Shown one piece after another: positions 44,802 to 53,835 of a DNA stretch of 64,000 nt. Source of the DNA: Streptomyces sp. NRRL F-5126 (lineage in GTDB: Bacteria; Actinomycetota; Actinomycetes; Streptomycetales; Streptomycetaceae). Each line of letters opens with the position of its first letter. The stretch's first letter is position 1. Where the stretch lies: contig NZ_JOFZ01000010.1 of NCBI RefSeq assembly GCF_000721265.1, positions 248,001 to 312,000 on the forward strand. Reading direction: 5' to 3'. The position numbers were made by a program, and so were the translations under genes. The notes beneath the pieces are model-generated. The model made no database searches, was not told the origin of the DNA, and saw only the letters and a program-made list of their open reading frames with translations.

Positions 44802-45623
44802 TTACGCGGCGGCGCGGGAGCGCCGGTAGAGGACGGTGCCCGCGAGAAGCATCCCCGCGGCCGCGGGGATCGCGATCCCCAGCCCCTCCGAACCGGTGTG
44901 CGCGAGCTGGGCGTGCGCGGCCGGGGCGGCCGCGGCGACCGTCTGCGGCTCCGGCTTGTTCGGCACCGGCTCGCTCGGGTGGGCCGGCGTGTGCGGGGTG
45001 GACTTGGGAGGCGTGGCGTGGTGGTGCGGCGCGGGGGCCGGCGACTCCACGTTCTCGCAGTTCTCCCCGAACACGGGGTTGCCGATGCCCAGGACATCGA
45101 CGCCGAGGCCGCAGGCGTTCACCGGGACATCGATCGGGATGCCGATGTTGTTCCCCGAACCCACGCCCGGTGAGTTCGACGTCCCGCCACCCGCGTGGGC
45201 ACCGCCGCCCGCGTGCGTCCCGCCGCCGTGGTGCGTCCCGCCGCCGTGGTGGGAACCGCCGCCGTGGTGCGACCCCCCGCCGTGGTGGGAACCGCCGCCA
45301 TGATGGCCGCCGCTTCCCTCGCCGGAGCGCGGGGGCGTCGAGCCGTCGTGGTGCGAGCCGCCGTGCGACCCGCCGCCCTGCGACGCGTTGACGCAGCTGT
45401 TGCCCATCGCCGGGTTCAGCAGCCCGACGACGTTCACGGTGTTGCCGCACGCGTTGACCGGCACGTGGACCGGCACCTGCACGTTGTTGCCCGAGAGCAC
45501 GCCGGGCGAGCCGGCGGCCGTGCCGCCCGCGTTCGCGTCCGCGTGCGCCACCCCGCCGCCGAGGACGATGGCGCCGCCCGCGGCCGCGAAGGTCATCAAG
45601 CCCTTGCGCGTGACCTGTCTCAT
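44802..45623 (-). CDS. chpC: Long chaplin with two chaplin domains and sortase signal (ChpC-like)
   Basis: A cell-wall-anchored hydrophobic surface protein of aerial hyphae, 273 aa. A signal peptide (about 1-28) is followed by chaplin domain 1 (about 38-80, two Cys) and chaplin domain 2 (about 150-195, two Cys). A Pro-rich spacer follows, then LAHTG at 240-244 for class E sortase, a hydrophobic helix and a basic tail. Between the chaplin domains are about seven Gly/His hexapeptides such as SHHGGG, which may bind metal or serve as a flexible spacer. It is next to the short chaplin ChpH, as in the classic chpC-chpH pair. Confidence 0.93.
   Translation of the reverse strand: MRQVTRKGLMTFAAAGGAIVLGGGVAHADANAGGTAAGSPGVLSGNNVQVPVHVPVNACGNTVNVVGLLNPAMGNSCVNASQGGGSHGGSHHDGSTPPRSGEGSGGHHGGGSHHGGGSHHGGGSHHGGGTHHGGGTHAGGGAHAGGGTSNSPGVGSGNNIGIPIDVPVNACGLGVDVLGIGNPVFGENCENVESPAPAPHHHATPPKSTPHTPAHPSEPVPNKPEPQTVAAAAPAAHAQLAHTGSEGLGIAIPAAAGMLLAGTVLYRRSRAAA
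45186..45309. repeat. 18-bp tandem repeats inside chpC
   Basis: Seven imperfect 18-bp units coding for HHGGG-type hexapeptides. They are in frame with the gene, and variation such as THAGGG and AHAGGG at the right end indicates ageing of the array. Repeat number is likely to vary among strains. Boundaries are approximate. Confidence 0.75.
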
Positions 45624-45768
45624 GATTCGATCCCTGCCTTCTGCTGCCTGCTGCCTTTCGGATTGCCCTCGGCACGGGCCGGGGGACGGATGCCCAGCGG
45701 CCCCGGAGTGCATGGCGCGCACTCCGGGGCCACCCGGGTTCAGGCCCTGTACGGGCCGACGCACAACG

Positions 45769-46002
45769 TCACGCGTTGACGCAGGTGTTGCCGAAGGCGG
45801 GGTTCAGCAGCCCGATCACAGAGACCGTGTTGCCGCACGCGTTCACCGGGATGTGGATCGGAACCTGCACGACGTTGCCCGAGAGCACGCCCGGCGACTG
45901 CACCGCGGCACCCTGGGCGCCCGCGTCGGCGGAGGCGACACCGGCGCCCGCGAGCACCAGACCACCGGTGACAGCCGCAGCAGCGACGACCTTCTTGATC
46001 AT
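45769..46002 (-). CDS. chpH: Short chaplin (ChpH-like)
   Basis: A secreted amyloid-forming surfactant of aerial hyphae, 77 aa. A signal peptide (about 1-25, ending ASA) precedes one chaplin domain with two Cys (NACGNT and GNTCVNA) that should form a disulphide. AGGAGG lies 4-9 nt before the ATG, a very strong site. It lies upstream of chpC on the same strand. Confidence 0.95.
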   Translation of the reverse strand: MIKKVVAAAAVTGGLVLAGAGVASADAGAQGAAVQSPGVLSGNVVQVPIHIPVNACGNTVSVIGLLNPAFGNTCVNA

Positions 46003-46136
46003 TCTTCCTCCTTGTTGGCAAACGCGGTCCCAGCTGCGGACCGCACACCTGTAACGAGGAGGGAGTAATGAGGCTACGAGCTTATGGTCGCATTCACTCT
46101 TCCCCGTGAGGATCCCGGACGCACGAGCGAATCAGG

Positions 46137-46152
46137 CTCCCCGCGGGGGGAG
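46137..46152 (-). terminator. Short hairpin after the M20 peptidase gene
   Basis: CTCCCC-GCGG-GGGGAG, directly after the stop at 46154. Confidence 0.45.
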
Positions 46153-46153
46153 T

Positions 46154-47479
46154 TCAGCAGTGGTCGATGAACCGGTCGAGCACGCGCGCGCCGAACTTGA
46201 GGCCGTCGACCGGCACCCGCTCGTCCACGCCGTGGAACATCCCGGCGAAGTCCAGCTCGGGCGGCAGCTGCAGCGGCGCGAAGCCGAAGCCGCGGATGCC
46301 GAGGTCGTCGAAGGACTTGGCGTCGGTGCCGCCGGACAGCATGTAGGGGACGGCGCGCGCGATCGGGTCCTCGGCGCTCAGCGCGGTCTGCATGGCCTCC
46401 ACGAGGGCGCCGTCGAACGTGGTCTCGACCGCCTTGTCGGCGTGCACGTCCTCCCGCCTGACGCGCGGGCCGAGCAGCCGGTCGAGGTCCGCGAGGAACT
46501 CGTCCTCGTATCCGGGCAGGAAGCGCCCGTCGACGTGAGCGGTCGCCTCTCCCGGGATCACGTTCACCTTGTAGCCGGCGCCGAGCATGGTGGGCGCGGC
46601 GGAGTTGCGCAGCGTGGTCCCGACCATCTTGGCGATGCCGCCGAGCTTGACGAGCGTGGCCTCCATGTCCTCCGGGTCGAGCGGGGTGCCCAGCGCGTCC
46701 GAGAGCTCGTCGAGGAACGCCCGTACGGTCTTGGTGGCGCGCACCGGCCAGGTGTGGCGCCCGAGCCGCGCGACGGCCTCGCTCAGCTCGGTGATCGCGT
46801 TGTCCGTGTTCGTCATGGAGCCGTGGCCCGCCGTGCCCTCCACGGTCAGGCGCATCCAGTGCATGCCCTTCTCCGCGGTCTGCACGAGGTAGAGCCGCAG
46901 GTCCTCGCGTACCGTGAAGGAGAAGCCGCCGACCTCGCTGATGGCCTCGGTGACACCCTCGAACAGGCCGGGGTGGTTGTCGACGAGGTGGCGCGCACCG
47001 TAGGTGCCGCCGGCCTCCTCGTCCGCGAGGAACGCCAGCACGATGTCGCGCGGGGGCTTGCGCCCGGTGCGCATCCTGTCGCGCACGACGGCGAGGGTCA
47101 TCGCGTCCATGTCCTTCATGTCGACGGCGCCCCGGCCCCACAGGCACCCGTCGGCGATCTCGCCGGCGAACGGGTGGTGGGTCCAGTCGTCCGCGTTCGC
47201 GGGGACGACGTCGGTGTGGCCGTGGATCAGCAGGGCGGGCCGCGACGGGTCCTCACCCTCGATCCTGGCCACCGTGGAGGCCCTGCCCGGGTGCGACTCG
47301 AAGATCCTGGGTTCGAGGCCGACCTCGGAGAGCTTCTCCGCCACGTACTCGGCGGCCGCGCGCTCCCCCGGTCCCGAGTGGTCGCCGTAGTTGCTGGTGT
47401 CGATCCTGATCAGGTCGCGGCACAGGTCCACGACCTCGTCCTCGCCCGCCACGGCCCGGTCCGCGTTCGACTCGCCCAC
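46154..47479 (-). CDS. M20 family metallopeptidase
   Basis: A zinc exopeptidase or deacylase of about 441 aa. The metal ligands are in LLIHGHTDVVPA (His), GRGAVDMKD (bridging Asp) and ADEEAGG (catalytic Glu pair). The lid domain (about 200-320) holds GTAGHGSM, and the final His is in GMFHGVDE. It could cleave dipeptides or N-acyl amino acids. GTG 47479 has GGGAG 8 nt upstream; GTG 47488 and ATG 47518 are alternatives. It is upstream of chpH and divergent from tRNA-Leu. Confidence 0.9.
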   Translation of the reverse strand: MGESNADRAVAGEDEVVDLCRDLIRIDTSNYGDHSGPGERAAAEYVAEKLSEVGLEPRIFESHPGRASTVARIEGEDPSRPALLIHGHTDVVPANADDWTHHPFAGEIADGCLWGRGAVDMKDMDAMTLAVVRDRMRTGRKPPRDIVLAFLADEEAGGTYGARHLVDNHPGLFEGVTEAISEVGGFSFTVREDLRLYLVQTAEKGMHWMRLTVEGTAGHGSMTNTDNAITELSEAVARLGRHTWPVRATKTVRAFLDELSDALGTPLDPEDMEATLVKLGGIAKMVGTTLRNSAAPTMLGAGYKVNVIPGEATAHVDGRFLPGYEDEFLADLDRLLGPRVRREDVHADKAVETTFDGALVEAMQTALSAEDPIARAVPYMLSGGTDAKSFDDLGIRGFGFAPLQLPPELDFAGMFHGVDERVPVDGLKFGARVLDRFIDHC

Positions 47480-47562
47480 GCTGCTCACTCCCACGATCGG
47501 TGCTGGTGATGCCCCCATGGTGCTACGTCCACCGGTGTGATCGGTGGCCGCCGAAAGTTTGC

Positions 47563-47568
47563 TATGGT
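47563..47568 (+). promoter_or_regulatory. Possible -10 box of tRNA-Leu
   Basis: TATGGT in a locally AT-rich stretch 43 bp before the tRNA. A matching -35 is poor (TCGGTG about 17 bp upstream). Confidence 0.35.
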
Positions 47569-47610
47569 TTTCCACGTCGGAACGGCCGCGGGCCGGTCGG
47601 CAGACACCTT

Positions 47611-47698
47611 GTCCGGGTGGCGGAATGGCAGACGCGCTAGCTTGAGGTGCTAGTGCCCTTTATCGGGCGTGGGGGTTCAAGTCCCCCCTCGGACACCA
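47611..47698 (+). tRNA. tRNA-Leu (anticodon GAG)
   Basis: An 88-nt class II tRNA with a long variable arm (GTGCCCTTTATCGGGCGT region). The acceptor stem GTCCGGG pairs with CTCGGAC. The anticodon loop TTGAGGT sits between CTAGC and GCTAG. The T-loop is GGTTCAAGTC, and CCA is encoded. It reads CUC and CUU. Streptomyces tRNAs can be integration sites, but no integrase lies downstream. Confidence 0.97.
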
Positions 47699-47700
47699 AC

Positions 47701-47737
47701 CGGAAACCCCGTCGATCCTTGGTCGACGGGGTTTCCG
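47701..47737 (+). terminator. Terminator of tRNA-Leu
   Basis: A perfect 15-bp stem with a 7-nt loop (TCCTTGG) begins 3 nt after the CCA end. The right arm holds GGGGTTTCCG. Confidence 0.85.
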
Positions 47738-47804
47738 CGTGTTCCGCGATGCGGGCCGTGGGCCGCGACGGTGGCAGGGCTCCGCAGGTGGGTAGGGTCG
47801 GCCG

Positions 47805-49004
47805 GTGGACAGTACACGCGGGACGGCGGCGCGGGCGCACGCGAGGTCGTGGCGGCCGGCCACGCGCATCGAGCGCGACCTCAAGGCCGCCGTCGGCACC
47901 GGCAGCCGGGACGCGTACCTGAGGGTGCTCGCCGCGTGCGACCTGTTCCTCTACGTGCCGCGGGAGCAGGCGGACGGCGGCGGCTCCGTGCGCTGGTCGA
48001 CCTGCCGCGACCTGTCGGGCACCTGGTGCGTGGCCGTGCGGACGGCGGGCGAGCGGCTGCCGAGGCGCGCACGCAAGGTCGCGCAGCGCACGTCGCTGCG
48101 GTCCCTGGCGGAATTGTGGCCCGACACGCACTTCGCGCTGTGCGTGAACCCGGGCACGCCGACGGAGGCCACGTTCCCGGCCCACGGCAGGTACCGCAGG
48201 CGGTGGCTCAGAGCCGCGGGGGACGCGGCCGGCGTACCGCGCGCCGCATCCCGCGGCGCCAGGCCCGCGTCCCTGCTGACCCGCTACGACGGGCCCACGT
48301 CGGGACTGCTCGCCCAGGCCCTGGCCTGCGGCGCGCCGCTGGCGGTGCAGGGCGGCCTGGTCTGGAACGACATCGGGGACGTGTACGACGACTACGCGCT
48401 CGACGGGCAACTGCTGCGTGAGTCGTGGGGCACGTCCACGTACGAGGAGTGGCGGGCCCGGATGGGCGTGCTGCTCGACGCGCACACCGGGCAGCACGAG
48501 CCGGAGTTCGTGCTGCGGGTACGCGCACGGCTGGCGGACGCGGCCGGCGGGCACGCCGTCGCCGCGGACGCCTGGCGCGCGGCGTGCGCCCGGGCGCTCG
48601 CGGAGCTGGGCGCGCCCGACCGTCTGGGCACGGCCGTCCAGGGTCTGGTGGGCCGAATCATCCGCTACGAGGCGCGGTTCCGCGCCGACGGGCTGCTGCC
48701 GCCGGACGGCTACGTGCACAGCGTGGCGGCCTACGACTACGGGCGGGCCGTCAACTTCGCGCGGTGGGGCCTGAGCGCGCGGCTGTGCGGCGGCCGGGAG
48801 GCACGGGACGCGATCCTGCGGGCGGGCGCGCTGGCCGGCACGCGCCACACGTCGTGGGCCGACTATTCGGCCGGGTACGCGCTGGGGCGCGTGCTGCGCT
48901 TCGGCCACGAGGAGTTCGGCGAGTGGTACGAGGCGGTGCTGGCGCCGCACCGCCTCCTGATGTCCGACCCGGAGAGCCCGTGGCTCACGCTCCCGTGGGA
49001 GTGA
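47805..49004 (+). CDS. DUF1266-domain protein with SseB-like N-terminal part
   Basis: A soluble protein of 399 aa. The C-terminal half (about 200-395) matches the DUF1266 pattern: WRARMGVLLD, YDYGRAVNFARWGLSARLCG and SWADYSAGYALGRVLRFG. The N-terminal part (about 30-170), with DLFLYVPREQ and LCVNPGTPTEA, resembles SseB-type domains. DUF1266 proteins sometimes occur with secreted toxins, but no toxin partner is seen here and the function is unknown. The GTG start at 47805 lies 67 bp after the tRNA terminator. Confidence 0.8.
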   Translation: MDSTRGTAARAHARSWRPATRIERDLKAAVGTGSRDAYLRVLAACDLFLYVPREQADGGGSVRWSTCRDLSGTWCVAVRTAGERLPRRARKVAQRTSLRSLAELWPDTHFALCVNPGTPTEATFPAHGRYRRRWLRAAGDAAGVPRAASRGARPASLLTRYDGPTSGLLAQALACGAPLAVQGGLVWNDIGDVYDDYALDGQLLRESWGTSTYEEWRARMGVLLDAHTGQHEPEFVLRVRARLADAAGGHAVAADAWRAACARALAELGAPDRLGTAVQGLVGRIIRYEARFRADGLLPPDGYVHSVAAYDYGRAVNFARWGLSARLCGGREARDAILRAGALAGTRHTSWADYSAGYALGRVLRFGHEEFGEWYEAVLAPHRLLMSDPESPWLTLPWE

Positions 49005-49280
49005 GGGCCTGTTCGCTCGCGCGAGACCGGGAGCGCGACCCGGGCGCGCGACCGGCCAACGCCCCGCGGCCCGGCGCCCGGCCCTGACACGGCCGTGCGC
49101 GGCGCGCACCGGGCATGGCTGCGATACCGGCTGAGGCCGACGGCGGGGCGGCCACGGCCGTCACGCCCCGCGGCCCGGCGCCCGCCCGGCGTTGCGGCCC
49201 CCGCGGGGCCGGACTCACGCGGGGCGGGTGCCCGCACGGCAGCGGCGCGTGCCGCGAGCGCGGCGCGGCGCGGCGCCGCG

Positions 49281-51236
49281 TCACTTGCTGCGCGACGCCG
49301 TCATCTCCGCCGCGTCGACCAGTTCGACCCGGTGGTTGTACTGGACCGTGTAGAACGTGCGCGCGCCCTTGACGACCCTGCCGCTGCTCGCGAAGAAGTC
49401 GTCCGTGCCGGTCGCGGGGCGCGTCGCGACATACGCCTCGCCACCCGGCACCGTGTACTTGCCGAGCGGCGCCATCGTGGACGGCTTGAGGCCTGCCGGG
49501 TACTCGGACGGGTCCGGGTAGGCCACGCCGTACACCGGGACGCCGGCCGCGTCCGCGTTCCTCGGCCTGACGATGCGTGCCCCCGGGGCCGGGGTGGTGT
49601 TCCTGCCGCCCGGGTTGAGGATCCAGCCCTTCCTGCCCGCGTACCAGATCGCCGTCCAGTGGCCCTTCTTGTCCGCGACCACGTACTGCTGGCCGGAGGA
49701 GACCTTGCCGCCCCAGTCCGTGATGCGGGTCGTCCCGGTGCCGTTCGGGTGGAGGTAGGGGTCGGCGAGTAGCGGCGCCGTCGCCTCCGGTGCGCTGCGC
49801 ACGTACAGGAAGTTCGACGGCGCCGTGCGGTCTGTGCAGGCCTTGGTCGTGCCGGCCCCGTCGTCGGCGGGGCAGATCGTCACGGTCTGCTCGTTGTGCG
49901 CGAAGGAGGGCGAGATCGTCACGGCGGTGCCCACGGGGCCGGCGCCGCGGCGTGCCGGCGTGTGCCTGCCGAGCAGGGCCATGAACCGGTTCCAGTCCCA
50001 GTACGGGCCCGGGTCCCAGTGCATTCCCGCCACCGTGCCGTCGGTGGGCGCCGGAACGTTGTCGTGTCCGAGGATGTGTTCGCGGTCCAGCGGGATGCCG
50101 TACTTGTGCGACAGGTACTTCACCAGGTCGGCGGTCTCCTGGTACTGCGCCTGCGTGTACCAGGTGGCGCCGTGGGCCGCGAACCCCTCGTGCTCGATGC
50201 CGATCGAGTGCATGTTGAACCAGTAGTCGCCGGCGTGGAAAGCGATGTCCTTGTCCGGCACCATCTGGGTGACGGAGCCGTCCGACGCCTTCATCACGTA
50301 GTGCGCCGAGACGGTGCCGGGCGTCTGGAATTCCTTGATGGCGTCCGCGTAGGACGTCTCGGTGTCGTGGATGACGATGTACTTGACGTCCATGCCGTCG
50401 GCGGGCCGGTCGGCGACCTGGCCGTTCGTCGGGTCGGCCGGGAGGAACCTGCACGTCATCGTGGACGGGCACTCCGGCCGCTGCGCCGCCGAGTCCGGGT
50501 GGGGTGCCGTCGGGTAGGCCTCGGCGAGCTGGGAGGTCGCAGGGTGGACGCCGGGGTGCGCGGCGACGAAGACGTGCTGGCCCCGGTCGGCGGTGCGGCT
50601 CGCGCCCGTGCGCAGGGTGCCGTAGACGCGGCGGGCGAAGGCGCCGGCCGCCGCGCGGCCGGAGGCGCGGCTGTAACGGGCGACGGCCCCGTACCACTGG
50701 GCGGGGTCGCCGGGGGTGGCGCCCGTGAGTGACTTCTCGTAGGCGGCGAGGAGCGCGGCGCCGCCGCGGATGTTGTCGCGGGGGTCGGTGCGCAGCTCGG
50801 CTGCGGGCGTGCCGGTCAGTTCGGCGGCCTTGCCGAGGGTGTGGAGGGCGGGGTCGCGGGTGAACGACGAGATGTCGCGGCGGCCGGCGGCGCCTGCGCC
50901 GCTGCCTGCGGCCATCGCCGGTGTCACGTCGGTCAGGTCCATGGGGCCGTAGCCGCCGCCGGTGTTGTAGCTGCCGGGGTGCGCGTCCCAGCGGGTCTCC
51001 TGGTAGGCCAGGGCTAGCAGGAGGGAGGCGGGTACGTGGAACTCGGCGGCGGCGGCCTCGAAGTCGGCCTGCCGGGCGCCCGCGACGGGCCCGGCGGCGG
51101 TGGTGGCGGGCCCGGCGGCGGTGGTGGCGGGTGCGGCGGTCGCGGTCGCCATGGGCGCCAGTGTCAGGCAGCCCGCGGCGAGCGCGCCGCAGGTGAGGGC
51201 GGCGGTGAGCGGCCGTCTTGGCCGGCGTGCGTGCAT
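49281..51236 (-). CDS. Secreted N-acetylmuramoyl-L-alanine amidase (amidase_2) with extra N- and C-terminal domains
   Basis: An exported wall hydrolase of 651 aa. The signal peptide (about 1-35) has a twin-Arg-like RRPRRP. An N-terminal domain (about 55-200) with FHVPASLLLALAYQETRWD and YGPMDLT looks like a lysozyme or lytic-transglycosylase fold. The amidase_2 domain (about 280-440) has zinc His residues in IVIHDTE and HILGHDN, plus HSIGIEHEGF. A C-terminal SH3-like region (about 500-640) follows. It would cut between muramic acid and L-Ala. GAGAGG precedes the ATG at 51236. The 276 bp downstream to 49005 show no gene. Confidence 0.88.
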   Translation of the reverse strand: MHARRPRRPLTAALTCGALAAGCLTLAPMATATAAPATTAAGPATTAAGPVAGARQADFEAAAAEFHVPASLLLALAYQETRWDAHPGSYNTGGGYGPMDLTDVTPAMAAGSGAGAAGRRDISSFTRDPALHTLGKAAELTGTPAAELRTDPRDNIRGGAALLAAYEKSLTGATPGDPAQWYGAVARYSRASGRAAAGAFARRVYGTLRTGASRTADRGQHVFVAAHPGVHPATSQLAEAYPTAPHPDSAAQRPECPSTMTCRFLPADPTNGQVADRPADGMDVKYIVIHDTETSYADAIKEFQTPGTVSAHYVMKASDGSVTQMVPDKDIAFHAGDYWFNMHSIGIEHEGFAAHGATWYTQAQYQETADLVKYLSHKYGIPLDREHILGHDNVPAPTDGTVAGMHWDPGPYWDWNRFMALLGRHTPARRGAGPVGTAVTISPSFAHNEQTVTICPADDGAGTTKACTDRTAPSNFLYVRSAPEATAPLLADPYLHPNGTGTTRITDWGGKVSSGQQYVVADKKGHWTAIWYAGRKGWILNPGGRNTTPAPGARIVRPRNADAAGVPVYGVAYPDPSEYPAGLKPSTMAPLGKYTVPGGEAYVATRPATGTDDFFASSGRVVKGARTFYTVQYNHRVELVDAAEMTASRSK

Positions 51237-51373
51237 GCGGGGGACCTCTCGTCGCAACGGCGTTGTGCGCAAGGGGCGTTGAGGCACCGTCGTGCACGTC
51301 CTCGCGGGCCTCGGCCTCTCGCCGGGGCCGCCACACTACGCCGCGTAGGCGCGCGCGACAGGAGCACGCGCCG

Positions 51374-52300
51374 TCAGGCGAGTGCCAGCGCGACGGCGCC
51401 CCGCAGCGCCGCGTCCTCCGCGTACCGTGCGCGCACCAGGGCAGGCGGGTAGGGCACCGCCTCCGCCAGACGGCGCGTCAGGGCGGGGCGGATGCGGGCG
51501 AACGCGGCCGTCATGCCGCCGCCGACGGCGATCCTGGCCGGGTCCAGCGTCGTCGCCGCGTTCGCGACGTGCACCGCGAGCGTGTCCAGCGCCTCGTCCA
51601 CCACGGCGGCGACCCGCGCGTCGGCCGAGGCGAGGAGTTCGGCCGCCGTCCACGTACCGCCCAGTTCGGCCGCCGCCGTGCGGGGCAGGCCGCTGCCCGA
51701 GGCGTGCTCCTCCAGCGGCGCGCGCCCCGAGGCGACTCCCGCCCGGTCGGTGCGGTCGCGCAGCAGGTAGCCGATCTCCCCCGCCGCGCCGTGGGCGCCC
51801 GCCAGCACCCGGCCGCCCACCACCACGGCGAGGGCGATGCCCGTGCCGAGGTTGAGGTGGACGCCGGGGTCGGCGCCGCGCAGGGCGCCCCAGGTCGCCT
51901 CGGCGAGGGCGGCTGCCTTCACGTCGTTGCCGACCGCCACGCGGGGCGCCGCGAACCGCTGAGAGACCAGGGCGGGCAGCGCGAGACTCTCCCAGCCCGG
52001 GATGTTCGGCGCGAAGGCGATGTGGTCGTCGTGGATCACGCCCGGCGCGACCACGCCGACGCCGAGCAGCGGCCCGGGTGTCGCGTCCCGCAGTTCGGCG
52101 GCGGCGGTGAGCGCGCGGTCGACGGCCTGGCCGGCACCCTCCTGCGCCCGGGTCGCCAGGCGCACCGTGCGCAGGAGGCGGCCGCGCGCGTCGGCGGTGG
52201 CCGCGGCGATCTTCGTGCCGCCGATGTCCACGCCGACCACGAACCCGCCGCTCGCCGCGCGCCTCTGATTCGCCGCGCGCCTCGGGCGCTCCCGCGTCAC
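51374..52300 (-). CDS. ROK-family sugar kinase-like protein lacking the zinc motif
   Basis: A protein of 308 aa. The phosphate motif VGVDIGGTKIAAA (near 20-32), the catalytic-base Asp in VGNDVKAAALAE, and GAHGAAGEIGY are present, so kinase activity is plausible. The normal zinc site, a His after GEIG and CxCGxxGC, is absent: the His is replaced by Tyr and no cysteines follow, leaving SGRAPLEEHASG. GTG 52300 overlaps the APC permease stop (GTGA). Substrate unknown. Confidence 0.85.
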   Translation of the reverse strand: MTRERPRRAANQRRAASGGFVVGVDIGGTKIAAATADARGRLLRTVRLATRAQEGAGQAVDRALTAAAELRDATPGPLLGVGVVAPGVIHDDHIAFAPNIPGWESLALPALVSQRFAAPRVAVGNDVKAAALAEATWGALRGADPGVHLNLGTGIALAVVVGGRVLAGAHGAAGEIGYLLRDRTDRAGVASGRAPLEEHASGSGLPRTAAAELGGTWTAAELLASADARVAAVVDEALDTLAVHVANAATTLDPARIAVGGGMTAAFARIRPALTRRLAEAVPYPPALVRARYAEDAALRGAVALALA

Positions 52301-53802
52301 GCGCGTCCCTGCCCGCCCCCCGCGGCCGGCTCGCCGTCGTCCACTGGCGCGTTCAGGAAGTCCTCGTGGATCTCCTTGGGCCCGAACGGCCAGGTGTGTT
52401 CCACCTTCGCCCACACCAGGAACGCGATCCCGCCGGCCACGACCCAGGCGATCGACCCTTCGATGGGGTGCAGGCCCGGGTTGTTCTTGTCGGCGAACAC
52501 GTACACCGTCAGCCAGCCGACCAGCGCCACGATGCTCGGCAGCGGGTAGAGCCACATGCGGTAGGGCCGCCGCAGGCGCGGCTGCCGCCTGCGCAGCACG
52601 GTCACCGCGGCGATCTGCGCGAACGACTGGACGATGACCATCGTGGTGGTGAGGAACGTGATCAGCACGGTGAGCGGCGGGTGCGTCTGCGAGTTGCCGA
52701 GGTGCCTGCTGACCAGGAAGGCGGCGGCGGTGATGACGCCCATCGCCACCAGGCCGAGCACGGGGAAGCGGTGCTTGGGGTGGAGCCTGCCGAACTGCTT
52801 GAAGAAGACCTTGTCGCGCGCCGCGTCGTAGGGCACGCGCGAGCCGCCGAGCAGGCCGGTGAAGACGGAGGTGAACGCGGTGATCAGGATCAGCACGGTG
52901 ATGACGTCCGCCGTGGTCCTGCCCCACGCCTTCTGCAGGACGACCGCGGCGACCGACCGCGAGGCCGGGTTGCTCGGATCGATCATGTCGTGCCAGTTCA
53001 CGACGCCGAGCGTGCCGATCTGCATCAGCAGGTAGATGCACATGATGCCGAAGATCGCGTAGATGATGGAGCGCGGCAGCACCCTGCCGGGGTTCTTGAT
53101 CTCCGCGCCCATGTAGGAGGTCGTGTTGTACCCGAGGTAGTCGTAGATGCCGATGGTGAGGCCGCTCGCGAAGCCCAGCCAGAACTTGGTCGAGCCGAAG
53201 TCGAAGGCGTGCGCGGGGTAGGTGAAGGCGTCCGACGCGTCGAAGTGGGTGAAGGAGGCGATGATCACACAGGACACACTGATGATCATGATGACCCACA
53301 GCACCGTCGTGAGGCGGCCGATCGATTCGATGCGCCGCCACAGCAGCACGACCACCGCGAGGCACATGGCGAGCCCGATCAGGTCGCCCTGCCCGGACGA
53401 CATGGAGGGCCACAGGAAGGTCAGGTACTGCACGAACCCGGCCACTCCGGTCGACATGATGAGCGGGATGAACAGCATGGCGGTCCAGGTGAACAGGAAC
53501 GGCATCAGCCGGCCCGTGCGGTACTGGAATGCCTCCCGCAGGTAGATGTACGAGCCGCCCGCCCCCGGCATGGACGCGCCGAGCTCGGCCCAGATCAGGC
53601 CGTCGACGAACGCCAGCACCGCGCCGGCGACCCAGCCGATGACCGCCTGCGGGCCGCCGAACGCGAGGACCATCGCGGGGATCGTGATGAACGGCCCGAC
53701 GCCGACCATCTGGCTCATGTTGATGGCACTGGCCTGGAACTGGCCGATCCGGCGCACGAACCCGATCTCGGGTTCCGTGCCCTTCGGGTCGGTGTCCGTC
53801 AT
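52297..53802 (-). CDS. APC-family amino acid/amine permease
   Basis: A 12-helix transporter of 501 aa. The N-terminal segment SAINMSQMVGVGPFITIPAMVLAFGG is the APC signature helix 1, with the unwound glycine region. IYDYLGYNTTSYMGAEIKNPGRVLPRSI fits helix 6-7. It should carry an amino acid, amine or related compound by proton or exchange coupling. AGGAGGTG precedes the ATG at 53802. It is coupled to the ROK kinase and divergent from the ROK regulator. Confidence 0.92.
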   Translation of the reverse strand: MTDTDPKGTEPEIGFVRRIGQFQASAINMSQMVGVGPFITIPAMVLAFGGPQAVIGWVAGAVLAFVDGLIWAELGASMPGAGGSYIYLREAFQYRTGRLMPFLFTWTAMLFIPLIMSTGVAGFVQYLTFLWPSMSSGQGDLIGLAMCLAVVVLLWRRIESIGRLTTVLWVIMIISVSCVIIASFTHFDASDAFTYPAHAFDFGSTKFWLGFASGLTIGIYDYLGYNTTSYMGAEIKNPGRVLPRSIIYAIFGIMCIYLLMQIGTLGVVNWHDMIDPSNPASRSVAAVVLQKAWGRTTADVITVLILITAFTSVFTGLLGGSRVPYDAARDKVFFKQFGRLHPKHRFPVLGLVAMGVITAAAFLVSRHLGNSQTHPPLTVLITFLTTTMVIVQSFAQIAAVTVLRRRQPRLRRPYRMWLYPLPSIVALVGWLTVYVFADKNNPGLHPIEGSIAWVVAGGIAFLVWAKVEHTWPFGPKEIHEDFLNAPVDDGEPAAGGGQGRA

Positions 53803-53835
53803 ACGGCCCACCTCCTGTGTCTGTCGGTGCGGACC

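Noticed and set aside
45186..45309. Regular short repeats that could suggest a CRISPR array
   Set aside because: They are in-frame tandem codons of the chaplin gene with no spacers and no cas genes nearby.
47611..47800. tRNA-Leu as attachment site of an integrated element
   Set aside because: No integrase, excisionase or repeated tRNA 3' end is visible in the window.
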